Source: Faunimonas pinastri (lineage in GTDB: Bacteria > Pseudomonadota > Alphaproteobacteria > Rhizobiales > Afifellaceae). From it: a DNA stretch of 64,000 bases. Under the pieces are notes generated by a model. It saw only the letters and a list, made by a program, of their open reading frames with translations, was not told the DNA's origin and did no database searches. Below, one piece after another: positions 24,819 to 33,747 of the stretch. The stretch spans positions 186,001 through 250,000 of the forward strand of contig NZ_FOFG01000003.1 in NCBI RefSeq assembly GCF_900110915.1. The letters run 5' to 3'. The position numbers and the translations under genes were made by a program. The number at the start of each line of letters is the position of its first letter. Position 1 is the first letter of the stretch.

Positions 24819-25896
24819 CGGAGGCCTCGACGCCGTTTTCCGCTTCCCGGCCGCGTGCCAGCGCTTCCTGCCAGGCCGGGGCGGGGCCGGTGCTCCCCCG
24901 GATGACCAGCTGTGTCGGGAACATGATCAGGCGAGCCGGCTCGTGCCGGTCGCCCGCGATGCGGCGGACGAGAAGCTCGGCCGCCGCGCGTCCCATGTCG
25001 CGCTTCGGCAGATGAATCGTGGTGAGATCGATCCGCCCGAAGGAGGCGAGGGTGATGTCGTCGAAGCCGATCACCGAAAGCCGCTGCGGGATCGGGGCAC
25101 GAAGCCGGTGCGCCGCTTCCATGATGCCCAGCGCGTTCATGTCGTCGCTGGCGATGATCGCTGTCGGCGGGTGCCGCGAGTTCAGGAGCAGCATCGCCGC
25201 CTGATAGCCGCTCGCCATGCTGTAATCGCCGGGATAGATCAGTTGCGGGTCCGGATCGAGGCCGAAGCCGACGACCGCCTGCCTGAACGCGTCGAGCCGT
25301 TCCAGCGCGGTGCTGGATTCAACCGGGCCGCGCACGAAGGCGATGCGGGAGTGGCCGAGCCCGGCAAGGTGTCGAACGGCGGCTTCGATCGCCCCGGCGT
25401 TGTCCGAGCCGACGTAATCGTCCTCGAAGCCGGCACTGCGGCGCTGGACCAGGACGAAGGGCGGCCCGGCCTGTAAGCGCTGCCGGATCTCCGGCGAGCG
25501 CGTGTGCTGCGAAATCAGCACGATGCCGTCGACGCCGCGGTCTCCCAGCGCATCCATCTGCTCGATCTGGCTCGCCTCCTGCCCGTCGGTGTTGCAGAGC
25601 AGGAGGGTGCACTTCTCCCGCACCACCACATCCTCGACGCCGCGCACGAAATCGGGAAAGGCCGGATTGGCGATATCGGCGATGAGCACGCCGATCGTGA
25701 AGGAACGCTGCAGCCGCAGCGCGCGGGCGAGCGGCAGCGCGCGATAGCCGAGCCGCGTCGCCGCTTCCTGCACGAGCAGGCGGCTTTTCTCGGAGACATG
25801 CCCCTTGCCGGCAAGAGCGTTGGACACGGTCGAGGGTGCGAGACCTGTCTCACGAGCGACATCGTAGATGGTGATGCGGGATTTTCTGTCGTTCAC
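24772..25896 (-). CDS. LacI-family transcriptional regulator 1
   Basis: Cytoplasmic regulator of 374 residues. The LacI helix-turn-helix is at residues about 8-30 (TIYDVARETGLAPSTVSNAL) with the hinge helix in GYRALPLARALR. A sugar-binding type I periplasmic-like domain follows (IGVLIADIANPAF, DGIVLISQH, IIASDDMNALG). The last 30 or so residues are an Ala/Ser-rich tail that overlaps the end of the convergent B1 gene. It is closely similar to the regulator at 32524-33555, including the recognition helix STVSNAL, so both may bind the same sites. A perfect 16-bp palindrome 55 bp upstream of its start suggests autoregulation. Confidence 0.92.
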   Translation of the reverse strand: MNDRKSRITIYDVARETGLAPSTVSNALAGKGHVSEKSRLLVQEAATRLGYRALPLARALRLQRSFTIGVLIADIANPAFPDFVRGVEDVVVREKCTLLLCNTDGQEASQIEQMDALGDRGVDGIVLISQHTRSPEIRQRLQAGPPFVLVQRRSAGFEDDYVGSDNAGAIEAAVRHLAGLGHSRIAFVRGPVESSTALERLDAFRQAVVGFGLDPDPQLIYPGDYSMASGYQAAMLLLNSRHPPTAIIASDDMNALGIMEAAHRLRAPIPQRLSVIGFDDITLASFGRIDLTTIHLPKRDMGRAAAELLVRRIAGDRHEPARLIMFPTQLVIRGSTGPAPAWQEALARGREAENGVEASVSASAASAGGLSPRG

Positions 25897-25950
25897 GGTG
25901 GGGCTTCCGGTCGAGGAACCGGCTTTCCTTTAGCATCGACCGCGGTATTG

Positions 25951-25966
25951 CCGAAATCGATTTCGG
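25951..25966. promoter_or_regulatory. Perfect 16-bp LacI-type palindrome
   Basis: CCGAAATCGATTTCGG is a perfect palindrome with the central CG and A/T flanks expected of LacI-family operators. It lies between the divergent LacI gene (start 25896) and the binding-protein gene (start 26113), nearer to LacI. Autoregulation or control of both directions is likely. Confidence 0.65.
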
Positions 25967-26028
25967 TCGGTGGCACTCGGAGATAAGCGCCTTTTGCGGA
26001 GGGATCGACCTGGCAGCGCTATCTGGCG

Positions 26029-26094
26029 TTGACAAACGAAACCGTCGGGGCAATTCTGAGAAAAATATAAAAACGATTTCCGAAATCGGTTCTG
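26029..26094 (+). promoter_or_regulatory. Promoter with LacI-type operator for the CUT2/CoA-transferase operon
   Basis: TTGACA (26029-26034) is a good -35, with AATTCT 17 bp on as a possible -10. Downstream lies a palindrome with 7-bp arms CGATTTC (26074-26080) and GAAATCG (26082-26088) around one base, overlapping an AAAACGATTT core at 26070-26079 like that of the 21925 site. Binding here would block elongation or open-complex formation. Confidence 0.6.
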
Positions 26095-26112
26095 GAAATC
26101 TGGGAGGAAGAC

Positions 26113-27084
26113 ATGTCCATCACACGGAGGCTGGCGCTCGTCGCCGGCGTGACCGCCCTCATTGCGTCCGGCGCCTGGAGCGCCGTCGCGAGTGCCGCCG
26201 ACCGGCCGCTTATCGGCGCGGTGCTCTATGCCCGCGACAGCCAGTTCTGGCAGCAGGTCGAGCGCGGCATGAAGGATGCCGCGGAGAAGAACGGCGTCGA
26301 CCTCCAGTTCGTGCTGAACCGCCGTCAACTGCCGACCGAGGCGCAGGTTATGGAAGACCTGATGACGCGGCAGGTGAAGGCCATCGTCATGAGCCCGCTC
26401 GACAAGGACGCCTCCGCCGCCGCGGCGAAACAGGCCAAGGCGCAGGGCATCGACATCGTCGAATTCAACACCTTCTTCGCCGACAAGAGCATCGCCAGCC
26501 ACAGCATCGGCGTCGATAACCGCGAACTGGCGGCGTCCGTGGGGCGCGAGATCGCCAGGGAGATCAAGACCGATCTCGGCGGCAAGGCGAGGATCGGTCT
26601 GATCCCGCTGCCGGCCATCAACAGCGGCAGCACCGTTCGCAAGGACGGCATGATGTCCGCACTGAAGGGCATGGACGTCAAGGTCGTCTCCGAGATCCAG
26701 GGCGCGACGCCTGAAGAAGGCGCCAACGCGGTGGAGAACATCCTGCGCCGCGACCCCGGCACGCAGATCATCTGGTCCTCCAACTCCGGCACGCTGACGG
26801 GAGCGGCTTCCACGGTCGGCCGCCTCGGCAGCAAGGTGAAGCTCTACGGCATCGACATGAGCCGCGAGCTCGCCGAGGCGATGCAGGACCCCAAGGGCAG
26901 CATCGAGGCGGTGTCCGACCAGCAGCCCTACCAGCTCGGCTATCTTTCTGTGGAGGCGGCGGCCAAGGACCTCGCGGGGCAAAAGTCCGCCCGCAACATC
27001 CAGGTCCCGGTCCGCATCTATTCCAGGACCGATCCAAAAGGACTTGAGGACTATCTCAAGCTCGTGAAGTCGCTCGGCGGCTGA
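26113..27084 (+). CDS. Periplasmic sugar-binding protein (RbsB-like) of the CUT2 importer
   Basis: Periplasmic binding protein of 323 residues with a signal peptide ending near ASAA. The core starts PLIGAVLYARDSQFWQQVERGM and includes LNRRQLPTEAQVMEDLM and SMDS-type hinge residues in VMSPLDKDAS. It is a close paralogue of 21972-22940. GGGAGGAAG precedes ATG 26113. It is the first gene of an operon that continues with permease, single-domain ATPase and two GctAB-like pairs, ending at the terminator near 32500. The conserved NRRQL segment in both paralogues suggests related ligands. Confidence 0.93.
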   Translation: MSITRRLALVAGVTALIASGAWSAVASAADRPLIGAVLYARDSQFWQQVERGMKDAAEKNGVDLQFVLNRRQLPTEAQVMEDLMTRQVKAIVMSPLDKDASAAAAKQAKAQGIDIVEFNTFFADKSIASHSIGVDNRELAASVGREIAREIKTDLGGKARIGLIPLPAINSGSTVRKDGMMSALKGMDVKVVSEIQGATPEEGANAVENILRRDPGTQIIWSSNSGTLTGAASTVGRLGSKVKLYGIDMSRELAEAMQDPKGSIEAVSDQQPYQLGYLSVEAAAKDLAGQKSARNIQVPVRIYSRTDPKGLEDYLKLVKSLGG

Positions 27085-27092
27085 TCCCATCC

Positions 27093-27120
27093 GGCCCGCG
27101 CCGCACGAGCCGGCGCGGCC
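27093..27120 (+). terminator. Intercistronic stem-loop after the binding-protein gene
   Basis: Arms GGCCCGCGCCG (27093-27103) and CGGCGCGGCC (27111-27120) pair over ten bases with one bulged C. It lies just after the binding-protein stop and before the permease gene, with no T-tract. Like the structures at 14228 and 51850 it may protect the binding-protein message. Confidence 0.5.
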
Positions 27121-27153
27121 ACCAATCCCCTGAAAACCTCATCGGAGGGCAGA

Positions 27154-28164
27154 TTGTCCGCAACACATGACGTGTCGGGCCCGGCGACCGTGACCGTTCC
27201 CCAGAGCCGGCCATGGCGCCACATCCTGAACAGCTGGCGCGCCGAGATCGGCGTCGGTCTGGGGCTGATCTTCCTGATCGTGCTCTTCAGCGCGATCGCG
27301 CCGAACTTCGCCAGCTCCGGCAACGCATCCTCCATTCTGCGCCAGGTCTCGGTGACCGCCATCGTCGCCGTCGGCATGACCATGGTGATCATCGCCGGCG
27401 AGATAGACCTGTCGGTCGGCGCGTCCGTGGGCCTGGCCGGCACGCTCTTCGCGCTCCTCGTCGTGCAGCACAACGTGCCGATGGTGCTGAGCTTCGTCTG
27501 CGTGTTGATAGTCTCGGCGATCATCGGGCTCTTTATCGGCTCGCTCCGGGTGATCTGGGGCATTCCTTCCTTCATCACGACCATCGGCCTGCTCTCGGCG
27601 CTGCGCGGCATCGCGTTCCTGATCAGCAACAGCCTCACCATCGGCCCGCTGCCCGCCTCGCTGCCGACGCTCTGGTTCGGCGCCGTGCTCGGGGTGCCCA
27701 TCCCGATCCTGCTGATGATCGCCGTGGCGCTCGCCGGCTGGGTGACGCTCGGCAGGACCCGCTTCGGCCGGCATCTCTACGCGCTCGGAGGCAATCCGGT
27801 CACGGCCTCGCGCTACGGCATCCCGGTGCCCCGGATGCGGCTCTACGTGTTCGTCATCGTGCAGTGCCTCGCGGCGGTCGGCGGCGTGCTCTATGTCGCG
27901 CGCCTCAACGGCGGCAGCGCCACGGTCGGCGAACTGCTGGAGCTCGACGTCATCGCGGCGGTGATCGTCGGCGGAACCAGCCTGTCCGGCGGCGTCGGTC
28001 GCATGATCGGCACGATGCTGGGCGTGCTCTTCGTCGCCGTTCTGCGGAACGGCATGGTGCTCCTCGGGGTCGATCCCATCGTCTTCATGATCGCCCAGGG
28101 CTTTGTCATCATCCTGGCCGTGTGGTGGGGCATGCTCCATCGGACCGGCTGGAATGCGGAGTGA
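27154..28164 (+). CDS. Sugar ABC transporter permease (CUT2, FrcC/RbsC type)
   Basis: Inner-membrane permease of 336 residues with the CUT2 motif IIAGEIDLSVGASVGLAG near residues 82-99 and the C-terminal GGTSLSGGVGRMIGTMLG. The start is TTG at 27154, supported by GGAGGG five bases ahead. The nearest ATG is out of frame, and the next in-frame candidate is a GTG a few codons on. The gene is followed 4 bases later by a single-domain ATPase, the arrangement of the fructose importer FrcBCA rather than of RbsABC. Substrate unknown. Confidence 0.92.
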   Translation: MSATHDVSGPATVTVPQSRPWRHILNSWRAEIGVGLGLIFLIVLFSAIAPNFASSGNASSILRQVSVTAIVAVGMTMVIIAGEIDLSVGASVGLAGTLFALLVVQHNVPMVLSFVCVLIVSAIIGLFIGSLRVIWGIPSFITTIGLLSALRGIAFLISNSLTIGPLPASLPTLWFGAVLGVPIPILLMIAVALAGWVTLGRTRFGRHLYALGGNPVTASRYGIPVPRMRLYVFVIVQCLAAVGGVLYVARLNGGSATVGELLELDVIAAVIVGGTSLSGGVGRMIGTMLGVLFVAVLRNGMVLLGVDPIVFMIAQGFVIILAVWWGMLHRTGWNAE

Positions 28165-28168
28165 ACGC

Positions 28169-28978
28169 ATGACCACCGATCTTCTTCTCCAAGCGACCGA
28201 CCTGAAGAAATCCTACGGGGCCGTGCAGGCGCTGCGCGGAGTGGACTTCAGCGTCGCACGTGGCGAAACCATCGCGCTCGTCGGCGACAACGGGGCCGGC
28301 AAGAGCACGCTGGTCAAGATCCTCTCCGGCGCGATCCAGCCGACCTCCGGGTCCATGCGGTTCGACGGCAAGGACATCGCGATCTCGTCGACGGAAGTGG
28401 CGCGGCGGCTGGGCATCGAAACCGTCTACCAGGACCTCGGCCTCTGCGATAACCTGACGGTGGCGGAGAACATCTTTCTCGGCCGTGAGCAGATCCGCCG
28501 GGTCGGCCCCTTCACCTTCCTGAAAACGGCCGAGATGCGCCGGCGCGCGGAGGAGGTGCTGCGCGACCTTTCCGTCAACGTGCCGCGTGTGACCGCCAGC
28601 GTCGCCGGACTTTCCGGCGGCCAGCGGCAGGCCGTCTCGCTCGCCCGCGCCCGTCTCTGGGAGCGATCGATGGTGCTTCTCGACGAGCCCACGGCGGCGC
28701 TCGGCGTGCAGGAAACCAAGCGCGCCATGGATGGTGTCCGCAAGATCCAGGCGGAAGGCATCTCCGTCGTGCTGATCACCCACAACATGCCGATGGTCAT
28801 GGAGATGAGCGACCGGGTGGTCGTCATGCGTCGTGGCGAGAAGGTGGGCGACGTGCCGACCTCCATGCTAAACGCGGACGCGGTCGTCTCGCTGATCACC
28901 GGCGCGCGGGAACGCTGGATCGAGCCGGCCACCACGCCGTTCCGGTCGCGCCGCGCGGAAGCCGGAGCTGTGCTGTGA
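28169..28978 (+). CDS. Sugar ABC transporter ATP-binding protein, single domain (FrcA-like)
   Basis: Cytoplasmic ATPase of 269 residues with one nucleotide-binding domain, about half an RbsA protein. Walker A is VGDNGAGKST, the signature LSGGQRQAVSLARA, Walker B MVLLDEPTAALG, and the switch histidine is in ITHNMPMV. All catalytic motifs are intact, so it should act as a homodimer, as FrcA does. ATG 28169 is chosen because it is the first start after the permease stop; an in-frame start at 28103 would lie inside the permease. Its stop overlaps the GTG of the next gene as GTGA. Confidence 0.93.
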   Translation: MTTDLLLQATDLKKSYGAVQALRGVDFSVARGETIALVGDNGAGKSTLVKILSGAIQPTSGSMRFDGKDIAISSTEVARRLGIETVYQDLGLCDNLTVAENIFLGREQIRRVGPFTFLKTAEMRRRAEEVLRDLSVNVPRVTASVAGLSGGQRQAVSLARARLWERSMVLLDEPTAALGVQETKRAMDGVRKIQAEGISVVLITHNMPMVMEMSDRVVVMRRGEKVGDVPTSMLNADAVVSLITGARERWIEPATTPFRSRRAEAGAVL

Positions 28979-29907
28979 CGTCTTCCGGCAAGCTGATCCC
29001 ACTGGAGGAAGTGCCGCGCTTCTTCCGGGACGGCATGTCGCTGACCGCCGGCGGCTTCGCCCATTCGCACCAGCCGATGGCGCTGCTTCGTGAACTGATC
29101 CGCAGCGGCGCGAAAAACCTCACCCTGATGGGTGTCGCGGAGTGCTGGGTGGCGGAGTTCCTGGCCGCCGCAGGGGTGCTCGACCGCGCCTATTTCTCCA
29201 ACTTCATGTTCGAAGGCTTCGGCCGCTGCCGGCAATTCTCCGAAGGCGTCGAGGCGGGCCGGATCGAGGTGGAGGACCACAGCCATTTCGGCATGGTCTG
29301 CCGGCTGCAGGCGAGCGCGCTCGGGCTGCCCTTCATGCCGATGCGCGCCATGGCGGGGACGGATATCGTCGCCGTCCCGGGCTTCGAGCCTGCGGAGGAG
29401 AAATCCAGCTTCATCGCCTCGCCCTTCGGCAATGGCCATGTCACGGCGGTGTCGCCGCTGAAACCGGACGTCGCGATCATCCATGCCGCGCGTGCCGACC
29501 GGCTGGGCAACGTCCAGCTCTTCGGCACGACCTCCGTGGTGGAAGAGCAGGCGAGGGCGGCCGGCACGGTGATCGTTTCCGCCGAGGAGATCGTGGAAAC
29601 CGACGTAATCCGTCGCCAGCCGGAGCTGACGATCATTCCCGGGCTGATGGTCGACGCCGTGGTGCACCTTCCCTATGGCGCCCATCCGACGGGGGTCTAC
29701 GGCTATTACGAGCATGACGCGGACCACCTCGGCGCCTATTACGCCGCCTCCCGTTCCAGCGGCGATGTCCGGGACTTTCTCCGCTGCTGGGTCCGCGACA
29801 TGCCGGACCATTGGGCCTATCTCGACGCGGTCGGGATGGCGAAGCTCATGAGCCTCCGCACCGATCCGGCGCTCGGTTATGCCAGGCGGGAGGGCGCTCA
29901 TGCGTGA
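28975..29907 (+). CDS. GctA-like CoA-transferase subunit A, pair 2
   Basis: Cytoplasmic subunit of 310 residues. The fold markers are SLTAGGFAHSHQPMALL, DRLGNVQLFGTTS and LPYGAHPTGVYG. At residue 104 it has His in DHSHFGMVCRL, where the other three A subunits of the cluster have Glu. Its partner B subunit keeps the transferase glutamate, so this pair is the best candidate for genuine CoA transfer (a 3-oxoacid or glutaconate-type reaction). The start is GTG at 28975 within a GTGA overlap with the ATPase gene. The tie to importer genes suggests that the imported compound or its product is activated as a CoA thioester. Confidence 0.86.
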   Translation: MTSSGKLIPLEEVPRFFRDGMSLTAGGFAHSHQPMALLRELIRSGAKNLTLMGVAECWVAEFLAAAGVLDRAYFSNFMFEGFGRCRQFSEGVEAGRIEVEDHSHFGMVCRLQASALGLPFMPMRAMAGTDIVAVPGFEPAEEKSSFIASPFGNGHVTAVSPLKPDVAIIHAARADRLGNVQLFGTTSVVEEQARAAGTVIVSAEEIVETDVIRRQPELTIIPGLMVDAVVHLPYGAHPTGVYGYYEHDADHLGAYYAASRSSGDVRDFLRCWVRDMPDHWAYLDAVGMAKLMSLRTDPALGYARREGAHA

Positions 29908-30691
29908 ACTCGATCCGAGGCGTGAGATCAGCCCCGACGAACGCATGGCGGTCGCCGCCGCGCGGGAAATCCATGACGGCGACGTGGCCTTCATCGGCAC
30001 CGGCCTGCCCATGGTGGCGGCCTACCTCGCCAAGGCGACGCATGCGCCGGGCGTCCGGCTCGTCTTCGAATCCGGCATCGTGGATCCCGAACCGCGCGAG
30101 CTTGCCATGGGAGTGGGCGACTACAAGCTCGCCCACGGCTCCACCAAGATCGCCGGCACCGCCTATGCCCTCAGCCTGCTGCAGGGTGGCCGGGTCGATA
30201 TCGGGTTTCTCGGCACCGCGGAGATCGACGCCTTCGGCAATCTCAATTCCACGGTGATCGGTGCCTATCGCAAGCCCAGGGTGCGATTGCCCGGCAGCGG
30301 CGGCGCCAACGATATCGCCAGCATGGCGAAGCGCTTCGTCACGATCTGCCGGATGGACCGCCGCCGCTTCGTGGAGAAGCTGCAATATCTAACGACGCCC
30401 GGCTTCCTGACCGGGCCGGGCGCGCGCGAAGCGGCGGGTTTGCCGGGAGCTGGCCCGGTGCGGGTCATCACCGATCTCGCGATCCTCGGCTTCGATCCGG
30501 AAACGAACCGGCTTCGCGTGGAGGAACTCTATCCGGGCATCTCGCTGGATGCTGTCCGCGCGCAATGCGGGTTCGATCTCGGCGAGGCCGGATCGATCGG
30601 CGAAGCGCCGGTTCCCACGCCCGGCCAGCTTCATCTCCTTCGGGACGTCATCGATCCCGAGGGCATCTATATCGGCCCGAAACGGGCCTGA
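29900..30691 (+). CDS. GctB-like CoA-transferase subunit B, pair 2, with intact catalytic Glu
   Basis: Partner subunit of 263 residues. The class I CoA-transferase glutamate is present as Glu57 in VRLVFESGIVD, and the rest of the fold is conserved (GFLGTAEIDAFGNLNST, LPGSGGANDIAS, DLAILGFDPETNRL). It is the only B subunit of the four here with that residue. ATG 29900 is chosen over an in-frame ATG at 29879 because GGAGGGCG lies just ahead; it overlaps the A subunit by 8 bases. The motif GSGGANDI is typical of active transferases and absent from the other three pairs. Confidence 0.88.
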   Translation: MRELDPRREISPDERMAVAAAREIHDGDVAFIGTGLPMVAAYLAKATHAPGVRLVFESGIVDPEPRELAMGVGDYKLAHGSTKIAGTAYALSLLQGGRVDIGFLGTAEIDAFGNLNSTVIGAYRKPRVRLPGSGGANDIASMAKRFVTICRMDRRRFVEKLQYLTTPGFLTGPGAREAAGLPGAGPVRVITDLAILGFDPETNRLRVEELYPGISLDAVRAQCGFDLGEAGSIGEAPVPTPGQLHLLRDVIDPEGIYIGPKRA

Positions 30692-30720
30692 AACTTAAAG
30701 AAAAAAGGGAGGAGGGCCGC

Positions 30721-31620
30721 ATGGCGCAGCCCAGCAAGATACGATCGCTCGCGGATGCGGTCGCGCTGATCAAGGACGGGGACGTGGTGGCGATCGGCGG
30801 CCACACGGCGCGGCGCCACCCGATGGCGCTAATGCGCGAGATCATCCGGCAGGGTCGCAAGGACCTGCATGTCGTCGGCTGGAACAACGGCATCGACATG
30901 GACATGCTGGTGGGCGCGGGCTGCGTTTCCACGGTCGAGACGTCCTATGTCGGCATCGGCAGCTTCGGGCTTGCCCGCAACTTCCGGCGCGCCTGCGAGA
31001 CGGACGGGCTCCGGGTCATCGAGCATTCCGAGACGACGGCGATGGACCGCTTCCGTGCCGCCTCCATCGGCCTGCCGCTGTTCCCGAGCAAGACGGGCCT
31101 CGGCACCGACCTGCCGTCCACGAACCCACATTTGAAGCCCTTCACCGATCCCTTCACCGGCGAGACGTGGATGGCGGTGGAGGCGATCCGGCCGGATGTC
31201 GCGATCGTCCATGCCCATACGGCCGACGAGCAGGGCAACGTCCAGCTCGACCCGGAGCGTTGGCACGACAATTCGCCGGATGTGATGATCGCGCGCTCCG
31301 CCCGCACCGTGATCGTCTCGGTGGAGCAGATCGTCAGCGAGGAGACGGTGATGAGCCGCCCCATCGACACGATCCTGCCGCGCACGGACGTCACCTGCAT
31401 CGTCGAGGCGCCCTACGGCGCGCATCCCTGCTGCTGCGATGCCCGCTACGATTACGACCTGGAGCATCTCGGCCGCTACCACGAGGCGACGGCCTCGCAA
31501 TCCGGCTTCGCGGAATGGCTGGCCGACTACGTCACCGGTCCCGCCGATCACTGGGCCTATCTGGAGAAGATCGGCGCCCGGCGGCTCATGGAAGTCAGCA
31601 TGAAGAGGACGACGCGCTGA
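30721..31620 (+). CDS. GctA/IpdA-like subunit A, pair 3
   Basis: Cytoplasmic subunit of 299 residues, similar throughout to the pair 1 A subunit: ETSYVG, GLARNFRRAC, the Glu104-containing EHSETTAMDRF, DEQGNVQLDPE and the C-terminal GPADHWAYLEKIGARRL. The cysteine run PCCCDARY near residue 240 is unusual for the family. GGGAGGAGGG precedes ATG 30721, 29 bases after pair 2. Its B partner lacks the transferase glutamate, so I expect hydrolase or lyase chemistry on a CoA thioester. The placement of pair 3 behind pair 2 in one transcript suggests sequential steps. Confidence 0.85.
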   Translation: MAQPSKIRSLADAVALIKDGDVVAIGGHTARRHPMALMREIIRQGRKDLHVVGWNNGIDMDMLVGAGCVSTVETSYVGIGSFGLARNFRRACETDGLRVIEHSETTAMDRFRAASIGLPLFPSKTGLGTDLPSTNPHLKPFTDPFTGETWMAVEAIRPDVAIVHAHTADEQGNVQLDPERWHDNSPDVMIARSARTVIVSVEQIVSEETVMSRPIDTILPRTDVTCIVEAPYGAHPCCCDARYDYDLEHLGRYHEATASQSGFAEWLADYVTGPADHWAYLEKIGARRLMEVSMKRTTR

Positions 31621-32429
31621 TGGCGACCAACGATTACAGCCTCGCCGAACTCCTGACCGTCTGCGTCTCGCGCGAGCTTGAGGATGGCGGGCAGGGCTTC
31701 ATCGGTCTCGGCACCGGCGGACGCGCCTTTACAATGGCGGTGGGCGTGCCCTCCGTCGCGGCGGAACTCGCCCGTCGCCACCGCGGCATCGACTTCACCA
31801 CGCAATATGGCGTGACCTTCGAGCCGGACCTGAAGAAGACGCCCGCCAATTTCGCCGATCCCTATCTCCTCGCCTGGCCCAGCAAGGCGCAGGTGCGGGT
31901 GGAGGAATGCCTGGAATATTTCCGGCGCGGCAAGATGACCGTGGGCTTCACTTCCGGCGCACAGATCGATCGGCGCGGCAACCTCAATACCGTCTGCATC
32001 GGTTCGCACGACAAGCCGAAGGTGCGGCTCGTCGGCCCCATCGCCCAGAGCGACCACTGCACCTACGCGAAGTATACCTTCGTCATGATGGTGCAGGACC
32101 CCCGCGTCTTCGTGCCGAAGCTGGATTTCCGCTCCGCTCTCGGCCATGGCGACGCGGCGGGCGATCGCCGGCGGCTCGGCGTTCCCGGCGGCGGTCCGCG
32201 CAAGGTCTTCACCGATCTCGCGATCTGGGGTTTCGACGCTGACGGCGATATGCGGGTGGAAACGCTGCATCCCGGCGCGACGCGGGAAGACGTGGTCCGC
32301 ACCGTCGGCTTCGACGTGGTTTTCGCCGACGATCTCGGCGCCACGCCCGCGCCTACGCCCGAGGAACTGCGGCTGATCCGCGAGGAGATCGACCCGGAAG
32401 GGCTCTTCCTGGAAGCGAGGATCGCCTGA
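31620..32429 (+). CDS. GctB/IpdB-like subunit B, pair 3, lacking the transferase Glu
   Basis: Partner subunit of 269 residues. SGAQIDRRGNLNTVCIG, KVRLVGPIAQSDHC and RLIREEIDPEGLFL identify the family. The position of the catalytic glutamate is occupied by Gln62 in FTTQYGVTFE. The loop GHGDAAGDRRRLGVPGGGP differs from the GSGG loop of the active pair. ATG 31620 shares its first base with the last base of the A-subunit stop. It is the last gene of the operon that starts at 26113, and a strong symmetrical stem-loop follows 46 bases later. Confidence 0.85.
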   Translation: MATNDYSLAELLTVCVSRELEDGGQGFIGLGTGGRAFTMAVGVPSVAAELARRHRGIDFTTQYGVTFEPDLKKTPANFADPYLLAWPSKAQVRVEECLEYFRRGKMTVGFTSGAQIDRRGNLNTVCIGSHDKPKVRLVGPIAQSDHCTYAKYTFVMMVQDPRVFVPKLDFRSALGHGDAAGDRRRLGVPGGGPRKVFTDLAIWGFDADGDMRVETLHPGATREDVVRTVGFDVVFADDLGATPAPTPEELRLIREEIDPEGLFLEARIA

Positions 32430-32474
32430 TCGCCCGGAGGGGTTTCCTCCCGCTCCATCCCGGCATCGGCGATG

Positions 32475-32502
32475 AAGGAGCCCGTCTGCGGACGGGCTCC
32501 TT
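32475..32502. terminator. Terminator-like hairpin between convergent genes
   Basis: Perfect 12-bp stem, AAGGAGCCCGTC (32475-32486) and GACGGGCTCCTT (32491-32502), with loop TGCG. It lies between the ends of the plus-strand operon (32429) and the minus-strand LacI gene (32524), so it could end both. The T-run is short on each side. Confidence 0.75.
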
Positions 32503-32523
32503 CGCGTTTCGGGCCGGCAGGCC

Positions 32524-33555
32524 TCAGGTGGCGGTGCGAACCTTCGGCGCCGCCGCGGAGCCGCGGATGATGAGCTTGGTCGGCAGCACGATCTGTCGCT
32601 TGGTGCGTGTCGGCGCGTGGATACGCTTCACCAGGAGTTCGGCCGCCGCCTTGCCGATGTCGCGTTTTTCCAGCCGGATCGTGGTGAGATTGATGCCCTT
32701 GAAACGCGCGAGGCTGATATCGTCGAGACCCACGACGGACAGGTCGCGCGGAACGGTCATGCCACGGTCCAGCGCCGCCTCGATCACGCCCAGGGCGTTG
32801 ATGTCGCTGCTGGCCATGATGGCGGTCGGCGGCTCGGATAAGGCCAACAGGTGCTCGCCGGCCGTGCGGCCACCCTCGAAGCTGTAGCCACCGGAGAAAA
32901 GCAGCTCCTCCGAGCGGTCCAGGCCCAGGGTGGCGGCCTCCGCCGCGTAGGTTTCGTAGCGCTCGCGGGCGGAACTGGAATCCTCCGGGCCGCGCACGAA
33001 GCCGACGCGGCGATGGCCCAGCGAATGGACGTAGCGCACCGCCTCGGCCAATCCGTGGACGTTATCGGCGCCGACGTAGTCGTCCTTGTGGTCGACGCTG
33101 CGCCGCTGCACCAGCACGAAGGGCGGGCCCATCTGCAACAGGTCCCGGATCTCGGGCGAGGTGCAATGCTGCGAGATCAGCACCATGCCATCCACCTGCC
33201 GGTCCATCAGGGTCCGCATGTGGGAAAGCTGCTTCTCCTCCTCGCCGTCGGTGTTGCAGAGGAGGACCGTGCAGCTTTCGCGCGTGGCGATATCCTCCAC
33301 GCCGCGCACGAAGGAGGCGGAGGAGGGATTGTTCACGTCGGCGATCAGCACGCCGATGGTGAAGCTCCGCTGCATGCGGAGCGCCCGCGCCACCGTGGAA
33401 GCCCGGTAGCCCAGCCGCGTGGCCGCCTCGCTGACCAGCGCGCGCGTCTCGTCGCTGACATAGCGCTTGTCGGACAAGGCGTTGGAGACGGTCGAAAGCG
33501 CCAGACCGGTTTCCCGGGCAACGTCCTTGATCGTGGCACGTTTCTTTTCGCTCAT
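32524..33555 (-). CDS. LacI-family transcriptional regulator 2
   Basis: Cytoplasmic regulator of 343 residues with helix-turn-helix TIKDVARETGLALSTVSNAL, hinge region GYRASTVARALR and sugar-binding domain (IGVLIADVNNPSSASF, DGMVLISQHC, IMASSDINALG). It is a close paralogue of the LacI protein at 24772-25896, with nearly the same recognition helix and shared motifs through the effector domain (RSFTIGVLIAD, LLCNTDG, PPFVLVQRRS). No CG-centred palindrome like 25951 was found before its start. It lies downstream of the minus-strand GctAB pair 4, separated by 190 bp. Confidence 0.92.
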   Translation of the reverse strand: MSEKKRATIKDVARETGLALSTVSNALSDKRYVSDETRALVSEAATRLGYRASTVARALRMQRSFTIGVLIADVNNPSSASFVRGVEDIATRESCTVLLCNTDGEEEKQLSHMRTLMDRQVDGMVLISQHCTSPEIRDLLQMGPPFVLVQRRSVDHKDDYVGADNVHGLAEAVRYVHSLGHRRVGFVRGPEDSSSARERYETYAAEAATLGLDRSEELLFSGGYSFEGGRTAGEHLLALSEPPTAIMASSDINALGVIEAALDRGMTVPRDLSVVGLDDISLARFKGINLTTIRLEKRDIGKAAAELLVKRIHAPTRTKRQIVLPTKLIIRGSAAAPKVRTAT

Positions 33556-33747
33556 CCCGGAGATCTGCTTTCAGGCGGCATCAATTTTGATCAGTGTAAC
33601 GGAAACAGCAGACCGAAGAGAATGGCCCTGTACCCGGCCATGTCGTTTCTCAACCGCCGGACGTCGATCGCCGGGCCGAAAACGACTTCGCCTTCCGGGA
33701 GGGACTCCCGGAAGGCTGGTTCAGCCGCATCTCGTTCTGACGGCCGG

